Part shown: positions 5,885 to 6,649 of the stretch, piece after piece
Position numbering within the stretch: position 1 is the stretch's first letter
Layout of the letters: each line of letters begins with the position of its first letter
From: S146-42 sp965371965
Lineage (GTDB): Bacteria; Planctomycetota; Phycisphaerae; Phycisphaerales; UBA1924
Assembly (NCBI GenBank): GCA_965371965.1
Contig: CBDVAM010000167.1
Span: 1 to 6,649 of the forward strand
Length of the DNA: 6,649 nucleotides
Direction: 5' to 3'
Position numbers and translations under genes: made by a program
Notes under the pieces: generated by a model
What the model saw: the letters and a program-made list of their open reading frames with translations, nothing else
Told to the model about the DNA's origin: nothing
Database searches by the model: none

Positions 5885-6036
5885 ACCAACACGCCCCAAT
5901 CACAGACCCATCACAGGCCCGACCGTGAGGAAGGGCGCCTACCCCACCTACCCATCCTCTCGCCTCACCCTCACCGTCCAGTCTCTCTCTCCATTCCCAA
6001 ACCCAACAACCAAGCCGTACCATCTCGCCCCAACCC
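5885..6036. other. Pyrimidine-rich intergenic region before the sulfotransferase gene
   Basis: This 152-nt stretch has a strongly C/T-biased plus strand and no gene. It contains two TCACAG copies 13 bases apart (near 5899 and 5911) and an imperfect ten-base inverted repeat, GACCGTGAGG at 5921-5930 against CCTCACCGTC at 5969-5978, with a loop of about 38 bases. No terminator with a T-run after the exporter gene and no clear promoter are visible. Confidence 0.4.
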
Positions 6037-6649
6037 ATGCCCCCAACCAACCCAACCCGCCCCGACCTCGAAGCAAGCGGCTTCCCCTTCGGCCACTACC
6101 TCGTCCACCCCGACTTCATCGTCTGCGCAATCCCCAAGTGCGCCTGCAGCACCGTCAAAAGATGGCTCTGCCGCACCATGAACGACGACCCCGGCGCAAT
6201 CCCCGGCGGCGCGATCCACAAGCACTGCCGCGACCGCTACGCCCTCACCAACCTCCGCCCCAAACAAGCCCGCAAGCGCCTCGACGAATCCCCCGTCTTC
6301 ACCATCCTGAGAGACCCCGCCCTCCGCCTCGCGTCCGCCTACACCGCCAAGTTCGTCGCAAGAGGCCCTCTCGACTTCGCATCCAAGCCCGTCATCGAAC
6401 ACGTCCAACTCAAGGGCGACATCCACTACGACGCCGAGGCAAGGACCGCCCACGCCCACGCGACCACCACCCTCCCCATCTCCACCGCCGTCGATTACAA
6501 CCGCGGCATCACCTTCCGCGAGTTCGTCACCTACCTCGAATCCACCCCCGACCAAGACCTCAACCCCCACTGGCGACCGCAGTGGAACTTCCTCGTCACT
6601 CCCATGGCCTTCACCGGCACCGCCGAGCACCTCGCCTGGTCCCTCGCCC
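6037..6649 (+). CDS. Sulfotransferase family 2-like protein, partial (C-terminus beyond right edge)
   Basis: The first 204 residues are present and the frame is open to the end of the window. The protein shows the two cofactor sites of PAPS-dependent sulfotransferases: IPKCACSTVKRWL at 32-44 is the 5'-phosphosulfate loop, and RDPALRLASAY at 92-102 is the 3'-phosphate site with the usual Arg-Asp-Pro and Ser. NPHWRPQ at 176-182 matches a motif typical of the carbohydrate sulfotransferase (Sulfotransfer_2) family. Such enzymes move sulfate from PAPS to hydroxyl groups, mostly on sugars, and a role in making sulfated cell-surface glycans is a reasonable inference. No signal peptide or membrane anchor is seen, unlike the Golgi enzymes of animals, so it should act in the cytoplasm. 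The ATG at 6037 is the first in-frame start after a pyrimidine-rich leader. There is no Shine-Dalgarno site, so translation may be leaderless or SD-independent. Codons are strongly C-ending, as expected for a resident gene. Confidence 0.85.
   Translation, partial: MPPTNPTRPDLEASGFPFGHYLVHPDFIVCAIPKCACSTVKRWLCRTMNDDPGAIPGGAIHKHCRDRYALTNLRPKQARKRLDESPVFTILRDPALRLASAYTAKFVARGPLDFASKPVIEHVQLKGDIHYDAEARTAHAHATTTLPISTAVDYNRGITFREFVTYLESTPDQDLNPHWRPQWNFLVTPMAFTGTAEHLAWSLA

Noticed and set aside
5971..6630. 219-residue minus-strand frame at the right end
   Set aside because: It is antisense to the sulfotransferase gene and is Gly/Val/Glu-rich in the way expected of the complement of C-ending codons.

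Overview
The window is GC-rich bacterial chromosome and looks like a planctomycete, probably class Phycisphaerae. This is an inference from three things: tandem large prepilin-like proteins with an FTLIELL(I/V)VIAIIALLI N-terminus and a TRGGL.G.D.GA.EINTGQ tail, a very strong bias to C-ending codons in most plus-strand genes, and the mix of gene types. No rRNA, tRNA, CRISPR array or transposase is visible.

Left part (1-2853, minus strand): three paralogous type IV prepilin/pseudopilin-like genes lie in tandem. The first transcribed (2853-1807, GTG start) is followed after 18 nt by the second (1788-766), so these two are probably an operon. A gap of 298 nt with GC-rich hairpins separates them from the third (467 to beyond the left edge), which has its own good ribosome binding site. 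Genes two and three are close duplicates, about 90% identical in DNA over their 5' ends by eye count. The first is a more distant paralog.

Middle (2854-5125): a 262-nt divergent intergenic region carries a plausible promoter for the prepilin operon. Beyond it, on the plus strand, is a complete 2-oxoacid dehydrogenase E1 beta subunit (pyruvate dehydrogenase type). Its E1 alpha partner is not adjacent. Six nucleotides after its stop begins a DUF4268 protein with an N-terminal PD-(D/E)XK-like nuclease motif. That gene and the last quarter of the E1 beta gene are visibly less GC-rich and use different codons from everything around them. This suggests acquired DNA, possibly with a recombination joint inside the E1 beta gene.

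Right part (5126-6649, plus strand): a LysE/RhtB-type amino-acid exporter, best started at a GTG at 5252, is followed by a 152-nt pyrimidine-rich gap and then a sulfotransferase gene that runs off the right edge.

The genes do not form one obvious pathway. They read as a prepilin cluster, a central-metabolism gene, a probable acquired nuclease-like gene and two accessory genes. I see no clear evidence of a new multi-gene system. The most interesting items are the prepilin paralog family, with its conserved tail and cysteine pair, and the compositional island carrying the DUF4268 gene.
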